From contig JAHILC010000171.1 of NCBI GenBank assembly GCA_018897225.1, positions 1 to 11,374 on the forward strand: a stretch of DNA of 11,374 nt, given 5' to 3'. Source of the stretch: Actinomycetota bacterium (lineage in GTDB: Bacteria > Actinomycetota > Humimicrobiia > Humimicrobiales > Humimicrobiaceae). The notes beneath the pieces were generated by a model that was not told the origin of the DNA, searched no databases, and saw only the letters and a list, made by a program, of their open reading frames with translations. This document shows positions 1 through 10,479 of this stretch, in pieces; within the stretch, counting starts at the first letter, position 1; each line of letters opens with the position of its first letter. Made by a program: the position numbers and the translations under genes.

Positions 1-645
1 CAGAACTTTTGCTCCCGAAGAAGCCGTTTCAAGCATTTCTTCGTAAGAAAGCTTATCGATTTTCCTGGCTTCAGGAACAATGTTAGGATCTGCAGTATAA
101 ACTCCATCAACATCGGTATATATTTCACAATATGCTGCATTTAGCGCCGCAGCAAGTGCAACCGCTGTGGTATCAGAGCCACCCCTGCCGAGTGTCGAGA
201 TGTTACCATCTGTAGTAATACCTTGAAAGCCCGCAACAATTATTATTTTACCATTTTTTAATTCTTTTAAGAGTCTTACATTGTTTATATGTGTAATTTT
301 TGCATTTGAATAAACTTCATCAGTAAAGATCCCGGCCTGATTTCCAGTGAGTGAAACGCATTCGTGTCCCTTTGCCTGTATTGCCATGGCTATAAGCGCT
401 ATGGACACCTGTTCTCCTGTTGAAAGAAGCATGTCCATTTCTCTTTTGTTTGGAACATCGCTTATTTTACTTGCAAGACTGATAAGATCATCAGTTGTAT
501 CACCCATCGCCGAAACAACCACAACTACGTCATTACCATTATCCTTTGCCCTTATTGCTCTTTCAGCAACCTTCTTTATTTTATCAGCGTCACTTACAGA
601 TGTGCCACCGAACTTCATTACAACTATTTCTCTTTTTGTTTTCAT
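1..645 (-). CDS. lysC: Aspartate kinase, N-terminal 215 residues (cut by the left window edge)
   Basis: The product phosphorylates aspartate with ATP to aspartyl-4-phosphate, the committed cytoplasmic step towards lysine, threonine and methionine (and diaminopimelate). The visible part is the amino-acid kinase domain: the nucleotide-binding KFGGTSV motif at residues 11-17, an STGEQ segment near residue 75, GRGGSDTT at about 153-160, the [12 protein letters not shown] loop, and a terminal SSGAKVL that in this family continues into HPRS. The C-terminal ACT (allosteric) domains lie outside the window, so feedback type cannot be judged. The start is the ATG at 645, with family-like length before KFGGTS. 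It lies 3 nt after the nifJ stop and in the same frame (TAA-AAT-ATG). I see no convincing Shine-Dalgarno sequence, so translation is probably coupled to nifJ. The identification is secure. Confidence 0.96.
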   Translation of the reverse strand, partial: MKTKREIVVMKFGGTSVSDADKIKKVAERAIRAKDNGNDVVVVVSAMGDTTDDLISLASKISDVPNKREMDMLLSTGEQVSIALIAMAIQAKGHECVSLTGNQAGIFTDEVYSNAKITHINNVRLLKELKNGKIIIVAGFQGITTDGNISTLGRGGSDTTAVALAAALNAAYCEIYTDVDGVYTADPNIVPEARKIDKLSYEEMLETASSGAKVL

Positions 646-648
646 ATT

Positions 649-4203
<3,555 letters not shown>

Positions 4204-4256
4204 TTAATTTCTTTCTTTGTTCGCTTAAATTTTATAAATCTATTTAGTCTGATGTA

Positions 4257-4284
4257 ATATTGGTATAGCCTAATATCGATGGCT
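4257..4284 (-). promoter_or_regulatory. Two overlapping imperfect dyads in the nifJ leader
   Basis: On the plus strand, ATATTGG (4257-4263) faces CC-T-AATAT (4269-4276), an inverted repeat with one extra base. AGCC (4267-4270) faces GGCT (4281-4284) across ten bases. Both sit just downstream of the predicted nifJ transcription start, where a repressor site or a small leader hairpin would act. The arms are short and AT-rich, so chance is a serious alternative. Confidence 0.25.
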
Positions 4285-4301
4285 CAAAACAAAATTAATA
4301 A

Positions 4302-4330
4302 ATTATACCATACTAAAAAAAATTTTTTAA
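4302..4330 (-). promoter_or_regulatory. Candidate sigma-70-type promoter of nifJ-lysC
   Basis: On the minus strand a perfect TATAAT (4302-4307) is preceded by TGG, giving an extended -10 element (TGGTATAAT). A weak -35 TTAAAA (4325-4330) lies 17 bases upstream. The expected start near 4295 leaves a leader of about 110 nt before nifJ. The gap after recR holds no GC-rich terminator, so read-through from the dnaX-ybaB-recR unit is also possible. Confidence 0.6.
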
Positions 4331-4348
4331 CTAAAATTTACACCAAAT

Positions 4349-4948
4349 TTACATTTCTTTTCTGTCTGCAATTGCTCTGCTTAATGTTATTTCATCAGCA
4401 AATTCAATATCCCCACCAACAGGCAGCCCACTTGCAAGCTTTGTAATTTTAATCTCAAGAGGTTTAATAACATTCTTTAAAAAGGTCGCTGTACTTTCTC
4501 CTTCAACTGTAGGATTGAGAGCAATTATAACTTCTTCCGTTTCTAAATTTTTTATTCTCTGCAGAAGCTGTGGAATTTTAATTTCATCAGGACCAATGTT
4601 TTCTATTGGTGAAAGCAACCCATTCAATACGTGATAAAGGCCTCTATAATCTCCAGTTCCCTCTATAATTGCAACATCTCCCACCTCTTCAACAATACAA
4701 ATTTTTTTCTGATCCCGTAAAGCATCTCTACAAATATCACAAACATCATCTTCTGAAAGGTTAAAGCATATCTTACAGAATTGCACCTTCTCCTTCATTT
4801 CAACAAGAGCCTGTGAGAATCTTAGGATTTCTTTAGGTGATACCTTTAAAAGATAGTAGACAATTCTTTTTGCAGATTTTGGACCGATGCCTGGAAGTTT
4901 TTTAAACTCATTTATTAAATTTTCGATGCTTTTTATATATAAACCCAT
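4349..4948 (-). CDS. recR: Recombination mediator protein RecR
   Basis: RecR works with RecO (and RecF) to load RecA on gapped single-stranded DNA during recombinational repair. The 199-residue length is standard. The sequence shows the helix-hairpin-helix segment LPGIGPKSAKRI (18-29), a zinc finger with C58, C61, C70 and C73, a Toprim domain from about residue 82 (IVEE near 85, YRGLYHVLNG at 101-110, PTVEGE at 146-151), and the typical C-terminal GLPVGGDIEFADEITLSRA. It is the third gene of the dnaX-ybaB-recR unit, starting 30 bases after the ybaB stop. The ATG at 4948 gives the family-like N-terminus, but no clear Shine-Dalgarno sequence precedes it. Confidence 0.98.
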   Translation of the reverse strand: MGLYIKSIENLINEFKKLPGIGPKSAKRIVYYLLKVSPKEILRFSQALVEMKEKVQFCKICFNLSEDDVCDICRDALRDQKKICIVEEVGDVAIIEGTGDYRGLYHVLNGLLSPIENIGPDEIKIPQLLQRIKNLETEEVIIALNPTVEGESTATFLKNVIKPLEIKITKLASGLPVGGDIEFADEITLSRAIADRKEM

Positions 4949-4978
4949 ACCAATATTTAAAAAAATAATTAAATGAAC

Positions 4979-5290
4979 TTAAAAGCCTGGAATATTAAGT
5001 CCGCCTGTCACACCCGCTAACTTATTTTTGGCTTCATCTTTGGATTGTTTTATAGCATCATTTACTGCTACCAAAACCATGTCTTCAAGCATTTCAATAT
5101 CATCAGGATCAGCAACATCCTTATTTATTTTAACTTCCAACACATCCTGCTCACCATTAACTGTAACTTTTACAGCTCCTCCTCCTGCAGATGCTTCAAA
5201 CTTCATATCCTTCAGCTCTTCCTGAACTTTTTCCATCTGTTTCTGCATTATTTTTGCCTGCTTCATCATTTCGCCATAATTAAAACCCAT
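4979..5290 (-). CDS. ybaB: YbaB/EbfC family nucleoid-associated DNA-binding protein
   Basis: This small dimeric DNA-binding protein of the nucleoid is encoded between dnaX and recR in many bacteria. Its 103 residues have the family layout: an N-terminal helix rich in Met, Gln and Lys (MMKQAKIMQKQMEKVQEEL), the GGGAVKVTVNG strand segment near 36-46, a middle acidic helix (DDIEMLEDMVLVAVNDA), and a Gly/Pro-rich tail ending in GGLNIPGF. The ATG directly abuts the dnaX TAA stop, and its ribosome binding site lies inside the end of dnaX, so co-translation with dnaX is expected. The exact function of the family is not settled. The assignment is firm from sequence and position. Confidence 0.96.
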   Translation of the reverse strand: MGFNYGEMMKQAKIMQKQMEKVQEELKDMKFEASAGGGAVKVTVNGEQDVLEVKINKDVADPDDIEMLEDMVLVAVNDAIKQSKDEAKNKLAGVTGGLNIPGF

Positions 5291-7063
5291 TTATTTCTCC
5301 TTAATCTCGAATTTTTCTTCAATATAATCAAAAATATCACTTTCTGCATCATTTGTATTATTACTTTTATTATCGCTTTCCCATTTCTTTTCTTTGCCAG
5401 ATATTTCATCAGCAAATTCATTTTCATTTTTTATTGTATGTTCTTTTGAATCTATTACTTTGTCGGTACCCTGAATTACTTTATCGGTATCCTGAATTAC
5501 TTTATCAGTATCGGTAATTTCAAAAACAACTTTAAAATTCTTTCCCGTTATCTCCTTGATTATATCCTTTATAAAGCTTGCATTATTTATCTTATTCAAA
5601 TTTTCCTTATGCCACTTTTTATCGTAAGCTAAATAAAAACATATCGCATTATTATCAATTTTGAAGTTTTTTACCTCTATAAACTTTGCATGAAGTGGAA
5701 CATTTTTTTCCTTTAATTTTGCAACTATTCTGTTCCAGTTATCCTTTATTGCTTTTTCAAAATCATCCGAGCCGGTAATTTTTTTTATTTCAATGTCTTT
5801 TGCATCAGTAACATCAGCGTGCTTTTCCTCGATTATGTCTTCGTCTTTCTTTATTGAAGCTGGCTTAATGTTGCTCTCTTGGATTGAAACGCTAATTTTT
5901 GAAATATCATTCTTCAGCTCTTCAAGATCGCTGCCTATTTTCTTAAACCTTTTATCCATCTGCTCCTCGTCAATGAATCTGTAATTTACAGATTTTATAA
6001 TAGCAGCCTTAAAATATGATTTTGCGCTTTCACTCCACCTTAACTGCTTTAAAAGTTCAGAATACAAATTAATCAAAAACTCAACCTCTATTGTTGAAAA
6101 AAGCTTAGCCTGGTTAAAATATCTTTCCTTAAAATCTTCCCCTATATCCAGAATTTCCAGAGGGCTGTCATAATTCCTTAAAACATACAGATTGTAAAGG
6201 TGGTCTAAAAATTCAGAAACAAATATTTTTAAATTAATACTGCTGGATATTACCCTGTGAATAAAAAGCAGGGCCTGGTTTAAATTTTTTTCAATGAGGA
6301 TATTTGCAATCTCAAATAGCATCTCAATGTCTATCACGCCAAGTAAAGAAGAAACATCGTCAACAGTTATATCATTTTCTCCAAGAGAAGAAAGCTGCTC
6401 AAGAATTCCATCAGCATCCCTGAGACTGCCATCAGCATATTTAGCAATTAGGTTCAATGCAGAATCGTTGATGGTAATATCTTCGCTTGTAGAAATGCCT
6501 TTCAGTCTTTTTCTGATCTTGTCCTGTGGAATTGGATAGAAATCAAATCTCTGGCACCTGGACATAATGGTTGCCAGAACCTGATGGGGCTCTGTCGTAG
6601 CCATTATAAATATTACATGTTCAGGCGGTTCCTCAAGAACTTTTAATAGAGCATTAAATGCTTCAGTAGTGAGCATGTGAACTTCATCAATTATATAGAC
6701 CTTTTTTCGCAAAGCCGTAGGAAGATATTTTACCTTTTCCCTGAGTTCTCTTATTTCATTTATGCCCCGATTGGAAGCTGCATCTATTTCAATAACATCC
6801 ATGTTGTTACCGTTTGATATACTTACACAGTTGTCGCATTTATTGCAGGGTTTTGAGGTCGGTCCGTTTACGCAGTTTAATGCTTTTGCAAAAATTCTTG
6901 CAAGGGAAGTCTTTCCTGTCCCGCGTGGGCCACAAAACATATAAGCATGGGAAATCCTGTTTTTAATAATGGCATTCTCAAGGGTTTGCACAACATATTC
7001 CTGCCCAATAATTTCAGAGAAAGTTTGGGGTCTCCATTTTCTGTAAAAAGATATGTAGCTCAT
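5291..7063 (-). CDS. dnaX: DNA polymerase III subunit tau/gamma (clamp-loader ATPase)
   Basis: DnaX is the motor subunit of the clamp loader, which opens and places the sliding clamp at the replication fork; its C-terminal tail (tau) links the polymerases. The AAA+ part is complete: Walker A GPRGTGKT at 45-52, a zinc-binding module with C64, C73, C76 and C79, Walker B IIDEVH at 124-129, and the SRC motif at 168-170. The collar domain follows to about residue 370. The rest is a charged, low-complexity linker and tail containing a three-fold DTDKVIQ-type repeat (518-538). The 590-residue length is normal for tau. An A8 run at codons 426-429 could yield a short gamma-like form by -1 slippage. 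The start follows the family (MSYISFYRKWRPQTF). The Shine-Dalgarno sequence is weak. It lies 43 bases downstream of the SRP RNA. Confidence 0.98.
   Translation of the reverse strand: MSYISFYRKWRPQTFSEIIGQEYVVQTLENAIIKNRISHAYMFCGPRGTGKTSLARIFAKALNCVNGPTSKPCNKCDNCVSISNGNNMDVIEIDAASNRGINEIRELREKVKYLPTALRKKVYIIDEVHMLTTEAFNALLKVLEEPPEHVIFIMATTEPHQVLATIMSRCQRFDFYPIPQDKIRKRLKGISTSEDITINDSALNLIAKYADGSLRDADGILEQLSSLGENDITVDDVSSLLGVIDIEMLFEIANILIEKNLNQALLFIHRVISSSINLKIFVSEFLDHLYNLYVLRNYDSPLEILDIGEDFKERYFNQAKLFSTIEVEFLINLYSELLKQLRWSESAKSYFKAAIIKSVNYRFIDEEQMDKRFKKIGSDLEELKNDISKISVSIQESNIKPASIKKDEDIIEEKHADVTDAKDIEIKKITGSDDFEKAIKDNWNRIVAKLKEKNVPLHAKFIEVKNFKIDNNAICFYLAYDKKWHKENLNKINNASFIKDIIKEITGKNFKVVFEITDTDKVIQDTDKVIQGTDKVIDSKEHTIKNENEFADEISGKEKKWESDNKSNNTNDAESDIFDYIEEKFEIKEK
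5297..5302 (-). promoter_or_regulatory. Ribosome binding site of ybaB inside the end of dnaX
   Basis: The minus strand reads AAGGAG six bases before the ybaB ATG, overlapping the last codons of dnaX. It supports the start at 5290 and the tight coupling of the two genes. Confidence 0.75.
5450..5512 (-). repeat. Three tandem 21-bp units in the tau-specific tail of dnaX
   Basis: The coding strand holds three in-frame 21-base units encoding DTDKVIQ, DTDKVIQ and GTDKVID. Units one and two differ by a single base and the third is more diverged, which suggests recent duplication in an unstructured linker. Copy number probably varies between relatives. Confidence 0.85.
5779..5786 (-). other. A8 run in dnaX, candidate slippage or frameshift site
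   Basis: Eight consecutive A residues on the coding strand span the end of codon 426 (ATA), AAA, AAA and the first base of ATT (429). A -1 shift here gives five further residues (N-Y-R-L-G) and then TGA, ending a protein of 433 residues, close to the 431 residues of E. coli gamma. The +1 frame also stops, after about ten codons. I see no Shine-Dalgarno-like stimulator upstream and only a 3-bp GC hairpin downstream. Transcriptional slippage of the Thermus dnaX type is therefore more likely than programmed ribosomal frameshifting. Confidence 0.45.
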
Positions 7064-7093
7064 TTATCTATAGCTCAACTCTAATTAAATCTT

Positions 7094-7108
7094 TAAAAAT
7101 AAAATAAA
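7094..7108 (-). terminator. U-rich tract after the SRP RNA terminal stem
   Basis: Directly after the pairing 3' end (GCACGG) the minus strand reads TTTATTTTATTTTT. The terminal SRP stem plus this tract could act as a weak terminator or processing point. dnaX lies only 31 bases further on and has no obvious promoter of its own, so termination is probably partial. Confidence 0.35.
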
Positions 7109-7376
7109 CCGTGCACCAGTCTTCGATATATAATAACAAGTGCCACTAATACAGTTGGCTCCAGCCAGGTTTCCTTATGGCACCCAAAGATTTTTACTTA
7201 CCGCTGCTTCCTCTCGGACCTGACGGGGTTCGTAATTCTTTGCCGCACAAGACCCAACTTTCAACGCTACTTGTATAAGCTCAAACCTTACTACTATAAA
7301 CCTAGGACTGGAATTAAGCCTCACTAGAGCGGATTGTGAGTTACAGGGCACCGCTAGCTCCCCGCCTAGCACGGTT
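7107..7376 (-). ncRNA. ffs: Signal recognition particle RNA, large bacterial type
   Basis: This RNA is the scaffold of the signal recognition particle; it binds Ffh and targets ribosomes to the membrane. The conserved S-domain hairpin (7202-7230) reads GTCAGGTCC-GAGA-GGAAGCAGC, with a GNRA tetraloop and the asymmetric bulge region that Ffh recognises. The 5' Alu-type part (GTGCTAGGCGGGGAGCTAGC, then GGTGCCCTGTAA) is the form seen in Bacillus and clostridia. The ends pair perfectly: AACCGTGC at the 5' end with GCACGGTT at the 3' end. This gives about 270 nt against about 265-270 for the large class. It lies upstream of dnaX in the same direction, as scr does in Bacillus subtilis. Exact ends are uncertain by a few bases. 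Confidence 0.96.
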
Positions 7377-7383
7377 AAGAAAG

Positions 7384-7412
7384 ATTATAACTTATTTAAG
7401 TGACTAATTGAA
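7384..7412 (-). promoter_or_regulatory. Promoter of the SRP RNA
   Basis: On the minus strand a perfect TATAAT (7384-7389) sits seven bases before the predicted first base of the SRP RNA (7376). A weak -35 TTCAAT (7407-7412) is 17 bases upstream, preceded by AT-rich sequence. The fit between the -10 element and the 5' end defined by base pairing makes this the best-supported promoter in the window. Confidence 0.7.
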
Positions 7413-7465
7413 TACCAAATAAACCTTATAAAATGATGGTTTTGTTTATATTTTTAAGTTTGCTG

Positions 7466-7493
7466 TTGATAAAATATTTTAAAATAGTAATAT
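7466..7493 (+). promoter_or_regulatory. Weak candidate promoter for the MFS gene
   Basis: TTGATA (7466-7471) and TAATAT (7488-7493) are separated by 16 bases, about 80 bases before the MFS start. The region is very AT-rich, so such matches are expected by chance. The gap between the SRP promoter and the MFS gene holds nothing else I can recognise. Confidence 0.3.
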
Positions 7494-7575
7494 CTTTATA
7501 TTTAATCACAGTAAATCACTTTCCTAAAAAACCTGGAAAAGATAAAACATATAAAAAAAATATGGTTTCTATAAA

Positions 7576-8769
7576 ATGTCATTAAAAAATAACAACAGAT
7601 TGCAGATCGGTCTCGCAATGAGCGGGCATGCCGTAACTGACCTTTATGCAAGCTTTATTATTGGTATAATCCCGATTCTTGCAATTAAATTTAACCTTTC
7701 ATTCTTCCTGGTCGGGCTGCTAACGTCAATAACCGGTATTTCCAACAGCCTGACTCAACCGGTTTTTGGCTACCTGGCTGATAAATATAATGCAAAATAC
7801 TTTTTAGTCGCTGGTCCGCTATTCAGTGCCATTTTAATCAGCATTATGCCGATTATGCCGAGCTACTATCTTGTAGCCATCATACTTTTTTTGGGCAATT
7901 TAAGCATTGCAATAATGCATCCTCCTACAGCAGCAATGGGAGGGCAGTTTGGCGGCAAGATGAAAGGCTTAAGCAATTCCCTGATTTCTTTTTCCGGTAC
8001 AGTCGGTTATGCTTTCGGTTCGCTGTTTATAATCTTTGTTATAGAAAAACTTGGCATATCATTTGCTCCGATCACAATGATACCTGGGATAATAATGGCG
8101 ATAATTCTTTTCAGGTATATTGACATCCCGTTTAAGCCAACCGGTGCAAAAAGCAGCCATAATTTTTATAAAAAATTAAAAAAAGCTAATAAATATAAAA
8201 TATTGCAGCTGTTTTTTATTTTTACTGCATCTTTTGCAAGGGATATCCTCTGGATATTAATGATCACATTCATGCCATTATATTTTACCAATTCCGGCAT
8301 TAAACTGTTAAATGTAGGTTATATTTTAATCCTTTATAACATTATCGGGGGTTTTGGCGGCATAATGGCTGGATACTTCTCTGACAGAGTAAAAAGTAAA
8401 TCATTTTTAATCCAGGGCGGACTTCTATTGTCCCTTCCCTTTATCTTTTTCATGTTTAAAACTACCGGTATTATTTCGGTAATTTTTTTCATCATCATAG
8501 GGTTTTTCTCAATAGCAACACTGCCGCCCTGCATAAGAATCTCGCAGGATATATTTCCAGGCAGCATGAGCCTTGCTTCTTCACTGGTAATGGGCTTAAG
8601 TGTTGGTACAGCCTCAATAGTGATGATTTTTTTAGGAAAAGCTGCTGATAAAATCGGTATTGTAAATACTGTTTATTACTCTTCAATATCTATAATAGCT
8701 ATCATAATATTGATGAGTTTTTATCCTCTAATAGCAAAAAAAGCTGCTCATCAGGATAGCCGGCATTAA
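7576..8769 (+). CDS. Major facilitator superfamily efflux transporter, fosmidomycin-resistance (Fsr) type
   Basis: This is an inner-membrane secondary transporter of 397 residues, probably an exporter. The hydrophobic pattern fits 12 membrane helices with a longer charged loop near residues 190-215 between the two halves. MFS motif A-like loops appear twice: GYLADKYNAKY (65-75) after helix 2, and GYFSDRVKSKS from 266 in the second half. The Fsr subfamily is suggested by GHAVTDLYASF in helix 1 (17-27), the QPVFGYLADK stretch and the HPPTAA segment at 115-120, which match the layout of E. coli Fsr. The real substrate cannot be read: family members export fosmidomycin and other small compounds, and many have no known substrate. 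The ATG at 7576 is the only reasonable start, but no Shine-Dalgarno sequence precedes it. It is divergent from the SRP RNA and 187 bases ahead of the radical SAM gene. Confidence 0.88.
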   Translation: MSLKNNNRLQIGLAMSGHAVTDLYASFIIGIIPILAIKFNLSFFLVGLLTSITGISNSLTQPVFGYLADKYNAKYFLVAGPLFSAILISIMPIMPSYYLVAIILFLGNLSIAIMHPPTAAMGGQFGGKMKGLSNSLISFSGTVGYAFGSLFIIFVIEKLGISFAPITMIPGIIMAIILFRYIDIPFKPTGAKSSHNFYKKLKKANKYKILQLFFIFTASFARDILWILMITFMPLYFTNSGIKLLNVGYILILYNIIGGFGGIMAGYFSDRVKSKSFLIQGGLLLSLPFIFFMFKTTGIISVIFFIIIGFFSIATLPPCIRISQDIFPGSMSLASSLVMGLSVGTASIVMIFLGKAADKIGIVNTVYYSSISIIAIIILMSFYPLIAKKAAHQDSRH

Positions 8770-8857
8770 AATTCATTTATTTTTTTTCTTCTTTTATCCT
8801 CTCTTTGGTAATATTACATACCTTAGTCCTGGGTTTATATGAGCCATTAGTTCTATA

Positions 8858-8870
8858 TCTCAGAATGAGA
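8858..8870. repeat. Short inverted repeat upstream of the radical SAM promoter
   Basis: TCTCA-GAA-TGAGA is a perfect 5-bp dyad with a 3-base centre, flanked by further AT pairing if one A is bulged. It ends 11 bases before the candidate -35 box of the radical SAM gene. It could be an operator, but it is short. The rest of 8770-8956 shows only a T-rich tract after the MFS stop and no clear terminator hairpin. Confidence 0.3.
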
Positions 8871-8881
8871 ATATGTTTGGC

Positions 8882-8910
8882 TTTACATCACTTCTGTTAT
8901 CTGAAATAAT
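8882..8910 (+). promoter_or_regulatory. Candidate promoter of the radical SAM gene
   Basis: TTTACA (8882-8887) and AATAAT (8905-8910) are 17 bases apart, each five of six to the sigma-70 consensus. A start near 8917 would leave a leader of about 40 nt containing the GAGG ribosome binding site. This suggests the gene can be expressed independently of the upstream transporter. Confidence 0.5.
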
Positions 8911-8942
8911 CACAAGGATTTAAAAAAAAATTAATTTGATTT

Positions 8943-8946
8943 GAGG
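8943..8946 (+). promoter_or_regulatory. Ribosome binding site of the radical SAM gene
   Basis: GAGG lies ten bases before the ATG at 8957 and supports that start, which also places the B12-binding fold at the usual distance from the N-terminus. Confidence 0.65.
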
Positions 8947-8956
8947 TTTAATTTTT

Positions 8957-10456
8957 ATGCAAAAAAATAGTAAAAATATATTGCTTATTTATCCGAAACA
9001 CACAAAGACTTTTTGGGGGTTCGAAAACGTAATGAAAATTTTGGGCAAGAAGGCTGCTTATCCTCCACTGGGACTCCTTACCATATCTTCAATGCTTCCC
9101 GGCCACTGGAATAAAAAGCTGGTTGATGTCAATACGGATAACCTGCATTCTTCAGATATAATCTGGGCTGATTTCGTTTTTATCAGCGGAATGATTGTCC
9201 AGAAAGAGTCAGCTCTTAAGATCATCGAAAGAGTAAAACAATTCAATAAGCCTGTAGTAGCAGGGGGACCCCTTTTTACGACCAGCAGTGAAGATTTCCT
9301 GCTTGTTGACCATTTTTTCCTGGGTGAGGCTGAAAACACTCTAAATGATTTCATTAAAGACGTAGAAGAAAATACGTTGAAAAAAGTCTACCAGGCAGCG
9401 GATTTTCCTGCACTTTCAAGCATTCCTGTACCGGATTGGAATCTGATAAATATTTTCAGGTACCACTCCATGAGTTTGCAGTATTCCCGGGGATGTCCGT
9501 TTAACTGCGAATTCTGTGATGTTGTAGTTTTAAACGGCAGGATCCCGAGAACGAAAACAAAAGACCAGGTAATTGCTGAGCTTGATGCGCTTTATAAGCT
9601 CGGATGGCACGAAGGGTTGTTTTTTGTTGACGACAATCTTATCGGCAATAAATACAAATTAAAGAAAGAAATCCTGCCCGCCATAATAGAGTGGCAGAAA
9701 AGTAAAAAATATCCTTTCACTCTCAATACACAGGTATCCATAAACCTTACAGATGATGAGGAATTGATAAAACTCATGGTTGATGCAGGATTTACTACGG
9801 TTTTTATCGGCATTGAGACACCTGATGAAAAGAGCCTTGAGGAATGCGCCAAATTCCATAATCAGAACAGGGACCTTGTCTCAGCCGTCAAAAAGCTTCA
9901 GAACTTTGGGCTTGAGGTCCAGGGTGGCTTTATTGTCGGTTTTGACAGCGACACTCCGGCTATTTTCCAGAAGCAGATCGAGTTTATCCAGAAAAGCGGT
10001 ATTGTGACTGCAATGGTGGGACTCCTTACGGCTCTTCCAAAAACTAAACTGCATAAACGGTTGGAGGACAATAAAAGAATAATAAAGGAATCATCAGCAA
10101 ACAATACACTTTTTTCAACCTTAAACTTTATTCCTAAAATGGATAAAAAAACACTTTTTAGCGGGTATACAAGGATTCTTGAAACGATCTATAATCCCAA
10201 GGATTATTATGAGCGGATAAAGACTTTCCTGAGGGAATTTAAACCTGCAAAAAAAAGTGTTGCCAGAAGAGGAATACAGAAATTCGAAGTAAGGGCACTT
10301 TTCGGTTCTATCTGGCTGCTGGGGATAAGAGGCCGGGGAAGAAAATACTTCTGGAATCTTTTATTTTGGGTTACATTAAAATACCCTGGACTTTTCCATT
10401 ATGCAATCAGCCATTCGCTTGCAGGGCTACATCTAAGGACTGTATTCCTCCAATAA
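8957..10456 (+). CDS. Radical SAM protein with N-terminal cobalamin-binding-like domain (class B architecture, probably DUF4070 C-terminus)
   Basis: This 499-residue enzyme has the B12-binding/radical SAM layout. The N-terminal Rossmann-like domain (about 7-150) starts with NILLIYP and carries YPPLGLL (35-41), VAGGP (101-105) and FLGEAE (121-126). The radical SAM core follows, with the [4Fe-4S] motif CPFNCEFC (C180, C184, C187), an FFVDDN strand near 216-221 and the IGIETPDEKSLEE segment. The last 80 or so residues are basic and aromatic, as in DUF4070 proteins. Such enzymes use S-adenosylmethionine, and often cobalamin, for methylation or other radical chemistry on unreactive carbons; the hopanoid methylase HpnP shares this layout. 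No partner here reveals the substrate, and no hopanoid genes are visible. A cobalamin-dependent role is inferred from the domain only. The family is sure; the reaction is unknown. Confidence 0.92.
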   Translation: MQKNSKNILLIYPKHTKTFWGFENVMKILGKKAAYPPLGLLTISSMLPGHWNKKLVDVNTDNLHSSDIIWADFVFISGMIVQKESALKIIERVKQFNKPVVAGGPLFTTSSEDFLLVDHFFLGEAENTLNDFIKDVEENTLKKVYQAADFPALSSIPVPDWNLINIFRYHSMSLQYSRGCPFNCEFCDVVVLNGRIPRTKTKDQVIAELDALYKLGWHEGLFFVDDNLIGNKYKLKKEILPAIIEWQKSKKYPFTLNTQVSINLTDDEELIKLMVDAGFTTVFIGIETPDEKSLEECAKFHNQNRDLVSAVKKLQNFGLEVQGGFIVGFDSDTPAIFQKQIEFIQKSGIVTAMVGLLTALPKTKLHKRLEDNKRIIKESSANNTLFSTLNFIPKMDKKTLFSGYTRILETIYNPKDYYERIKTFLREFKPAKKSVARRGIQKFEVRALFGSIWLLGIRGRGRKYFWNLLFWVTLKYPGLFHYAISHSLAGLHLRTVFLQ

Positions 10457-10479
10457 ATTTAGTTGCTGAATATATGAGT

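Noticed and set aside
4311..4331. A7-8/T6-8 self-complementary stretch after recR as a terminator
   Set aside because: The dyad contains only A and T pairs, so it is not a credible intrinsic terminator, and it overlaps the nifJ -35 region.
5045..5449. A 134-codon plus-strand frame rich in Phe, Ile, Cys and His
   Set aside because: It is the antisense of ybaB and the dnaX end; its composition is what the complement of Lys/Glu-rich coding sequence gives.
5703..5712. A second A-rich run (seven A) in dnaX near codon 453 as a frameshift site
   Set aside because: The run is phased AA-AAA-AA rather than A-AAA-AAA, and the -1 frame does not stop promptly after it.
7175..7372. A 65-codon open frame on the minus strand
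   Set aside because: It lies wholly inside the SRP RNA, follows the conserved RNA sequence and has no protein-like features.
8495..8686. Minus-strand open frames inside the MFS gene
   Set aside because: They are shadows of the membrane protein frame with no independent signals.
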